Assembly: GCA_002278985.1 (NCBI GenBank) | Contig: NCJP01000007.1 | Span: 1 to 16,540 of the forward strand | Origin: Erythrobacter sp. 34-65-8 | GTDB taxonomy: Bacteria; Pseudomonadota; Alphaproteobacteria; Sphingomonadales; Sphingomonadaceae | DNA: 16,540 nt | Direction: 5' to 3' | Part shown: one piece after another, positions 14,796 through 16,540 of the stretch | How the letters are laid out: the number at the start of each line of letters is the position of its first letter | How positions within the stretch are numbered: position 1 is the first letter of the stretch | Position numbers and translations under genes: made by a program | The notes under the pieces: generated by a model | Database searches by the model: none | Seen by the model: only the letters and a program-made list of their open reading frames with translations | What the model was told of the DNA's origin: nothing

Positions 14796-16211
14796 GTGTC
14801 CCAATCCGATATCGTCTCTTTCGAACCAGCCACTGGCGTTGAACTTTGGCGCGGCAAGATCGGCAATGTTGCCGAAGCGGTTGACCGCGCCCGCCGCGCC
14901 TGGCCCGCCTGGGCAGCCCAGCCGCTGGCCACCCGGATCGAACTGGTCCGCCGCTTTGCCAACGAAGTGCGCAAGGATGCCGACCGTCTGGCCGAAACAA
15001 TTGCCCGGGAAACCGGCAAGCCGATGTGGGAAGCCCGCACCGAAGTGGAATCGGTGGTCGCGAAAGTGGACATTTCGGTCAACGCCTACGCCGAGCGGAC
15101 GGGCCAGAAGAAACTCGACAGCGCCCTGCAGGGATCGTCCGCTGTCCGGCACAAGCCGCATGGCGTCATGGTCGTGCTGGGGCCGTATAATTTCCCGGCC
15201 CACCTGCCCAACGGACATATCGTGCCTGCGCTGATTGCGGGCAATGCCGTGATCTTCAAGCCGAGCGAAAAGACCCCCGCCACGGCAGAGCGGCTGATGG
15301 CTTGCTTCAACCGCGCCGGGATCTCTGCCGCCGTGGCCCAGCTGTTCATCGGCGGCCCGCAGGAAGGGCAGGAGCTGGTCGCGCACCCCGGTGTGGACGG
15401 CGTCCTCTTCACCGGATCGGCCCGCGTCGGGATTGCCATCAACAAGCGGCTCGCCACCAATCCCGGCAAGATCGTGGCGCTGGAAATGGGCGGCAACAAC
15501 CCGATCGTGGTGATGGACACGCCGAAGATTTCCGATGCTGCCGTGCTGATCGTCCAGTCGGCTTTCACCAGCGCAGGGCAGCGATGCAGCGCGGCGCGGC
15601 GGCTGATCGTCAAGGACAGCATGTACGACCCGCTGATGCAGGAGGTCAAAGCGCTGACGTCCCGCATCATCGTGGGCGAACCCTTTGCCGAGCCGGCCCC
15701 GTTCATGGGCCCGGTGATCGACAACGACGCGGCCGAGCAACTGGTCGAGAGCTTCCTTTATTTCCTGTCTCACGGGGGCAAGGCGATCCGCCACATGACC
15801 CGGCCCGACAACGACCGGCCGTTCCTCACCCCGGGCATTATCGACACGACCGCGATCAAGGACCGGCCTGATGTCGAACTGTTCGGGCCCCTGCTCCAGG
15901 TGATCCGGGTGGCCGATCTTGATGAAGGCATTGCCGAAGCCAACCGGACACGGTTCGGCCTTTCGGCTTCACTGATTGGCGGAACCGCGCAGGATTACAG
16001 CCGGTTCTGGGCCAATGTCCGTGCCGGGGTGATCAACTGGAACCGGCCCACCAACGGCGCATCGTCCAAGGCCCCGTTCGGCGGCCTGGGTCTATCGGGC
16101 AATCACCGCCCCTCGGCCTATTACGCAGCAGACTATTGCGCCTATCCCGTGGCCAGCACCGAAATGGAGCAGCCGCGTGCCAGTGTGGGCGTGGGCTTCA
16201 GCGAAGGCTGA
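14796..16211 (+). CDS. astD: N-succinylglutamate 5-semialdehyde dehydrogenase AstD
   Basis: AstD oxidises N-succinylglutamate semialdehyde to N-succinylglutamate with NAD(P)+, the fourth step of the arginine succinyltransferase (AST) pathway of arginine catabolism. The 471-residue protein is a complete aldehyde dehydrogenase: LGPYNFPAHLPNGH (128-141) with Asn132, FKPSEKTP (154-161) with Lys155, FTGSARVG (205-212), LEMGGNNP (229-236) with Glu230, and GQRCSAARR (261-269) with catalytic Cys264. GPYNFPAHLPNGHIVPAL and the AstD-like GGNNP distinguish it from general aldehyde dehydrogenases. It is slightly shorter than the E. coli enzyme (492). Other ast genes are not in the window, so pathway membership rests on the sequence. 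It starts with GTG and ends two bases before the stop of a convergent gene. Confidence 0.9.
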   Translation: MSQSDIVSFEPATGVELWRGKIGNVAEAVDRARRAWPAWAAQPLATRIELVRRFANEVRKDADRLAETIARETGKPMWEARTEVESVVAKVDISVNAYAERTGQKKLDSALQGSSAVRHKPHGVMVVLGPYNFPAHLPNGHIVPALIAGNAVIFKPSEKTPATAERLMACFNRAGISAAVAQLFIGGPQEGQELVAHPGVDGVLFTGSARVGIAINKRLATNPGKIVALEMGGNNPIVVMDTPKISDAAVLIVQSAFTSAGQRCSAARRLIVKDSMYDPLMQEVKALTSRIIVGEPFAEPAPFMGPVIDNDAAEQLVESFLYFLSHGGKAIRHMTRPDNDRPFLTPGIIDTTAIKDRPDVELFGPLLQVIRVADLDEGIAEANRTRFGLSASLIGGTAQDYSRFWANVRAGVINWNRPTNGASSKAPFGGLGLSGNHRPSAYYAADYCAYPVASTEMEQPRASVGVGFSEG

Positions 16212-16213
16212 GG

Positions 16214-16540
16214 TCAGGCTGCCGGCGGGTCTGCACCCCCCGTCACGAGGTCGATTTCCTGGTGGCCCAGAAAGGATGGGCGCCCCCGGACCAGCAATCT
16301 GGCGCCGCCCTTGCGCCCTTCGATCTGCCAGACATCGTCACCCCGGCGATAGGTGACCGCATAGCCACCCTGGCTTGCCTTGCCGAAATAGAACGCGGCC
16401 AGATCTTCGGCGGGAACGGGGCTGCGAAAGCGCACCGCGCGAAATGCGCAGCCCTGCCGGTCACTACCGAGTGCCTCGATGGTGGTGCCGCGGGGAAAAA
16501 CCGGACTTGAGCCTGGCAGGAGGGCCGCCCAGCCAAAACA
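16214..16540 (-). CDS. Unrecognised protein, C-terminal part only (5' end beyond window)
   Basis: The frame is open from the window edge to a TGA at 16214-16216, giving the last 108 residues. They read in from CFGWAALLPGSSPVFPRG through FRSPVPAEDLAAFYFGKA and GGYAVTYRRGDDVWQIEG to RLLVRGRPSFLGHQEIDLV. The pattern, a helix with AEDLAAFY followed by alternating strands with charged turns, looks like a small alpha/beta domain, but I know no family name for it. The hydrophobic start at the edge could be the end of a signal peptide or of a membrane segment; this cannot be decided here. A GTG at 16435 could give a 73-residue product, but similar-looking coding sequence continues upstream, so a longer gene is preferred. 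It is convergent with astD. Confidence 0.6.
   Translation of the reverse strand, partial: CFGWAALLPGSSPVFPRGTTIEALGSDRQGCAFRAVRFRSPVPAEDLAAFYFGKASQGGYAVTYRRGDDVWQIEGRKGGARLLVRGRPSFLGHQEIDLVTGGADPPAA

Overview
The window is GC-rich, densely packed alphaproteobacterial chromosome, most likely from the Sphingomonadales (Erythrobacter/Novosphingobium-like). This is inferred from the plant-type glutamate-cysteine ligase beside rsmE and ubiA, a YfgM-like protein coupled to BamB, and the style of the proteins. No tRNA, rRNA, CRISPR array, insertion sequence or phage gene is visible. Both ends cut through genes: an SRAP-domain peptidase on the left and an unrecognised protein on the right.

Region 1 (1-4102). 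On the minus strand ubiA (ubiquinone prenyltransferase) runs into an SRAP-family abasic-site protein through a TAATG stop/start overlap. Divergently, rsmE (16S rRNA m3U1498 methyltransferase), gshA (glutathione synthesis) and a small ABM-domain monooxygenase form a likely plus-strand operon. The 235-base divergent spacer is rich in short inverted repeats.

Region 2 (4103-9826). All genes are on the minus strand. In transcription order they are an alpha/beta hydrolase and a GT4 glycosyltransferase (ATGA overlap), then, after a 126-base spacer, a YfgM-like membrane-anchored protein, the BamB outer-membrane assembly lipoprotein, and a polytopic membrane methyltransferase of the isoprenylcysteine carboxyl methyltransferase type. 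The last ends exactly against the stop codon of the ABM gene.

Region 3 (9827-11316). A SelO/YdiU-type protein AMPylator on the plus strand keeps its nucleotide-binding residues but lacks the C-terminal redox cysteine.

Region 4 (11329-14795). This is the most distinctive part: an 848-residue trimeric autotransporter adhesin. It has a signal peptide, about 25 YadA-head repeats, a stalk built from 42-base (two-heptad) units and then heptads with asparagine in the core, and a C-terminal membrane anchor. Eighteen bases downstream, on the same strand, is a small exported protein of unknown function that may be an accessory factor. BamB elsewhere in the window belongs to the machinery that generally inserts such anchors. 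The 356-base upstream region, shared with the divergent astD gene, contains two mutually exclusive GC-rich hairpins.

Region 5 (14796-16540). astD (succinylglutamate semialdehyde dehydrogenase, arginine catabolism) is followed by a convergent, incomplete gene of unknown function. No clearly new multi-gene system is evident. The adhesin with its small neighbour, the altered SelO and the hairpin switch are the points that deserve checking.
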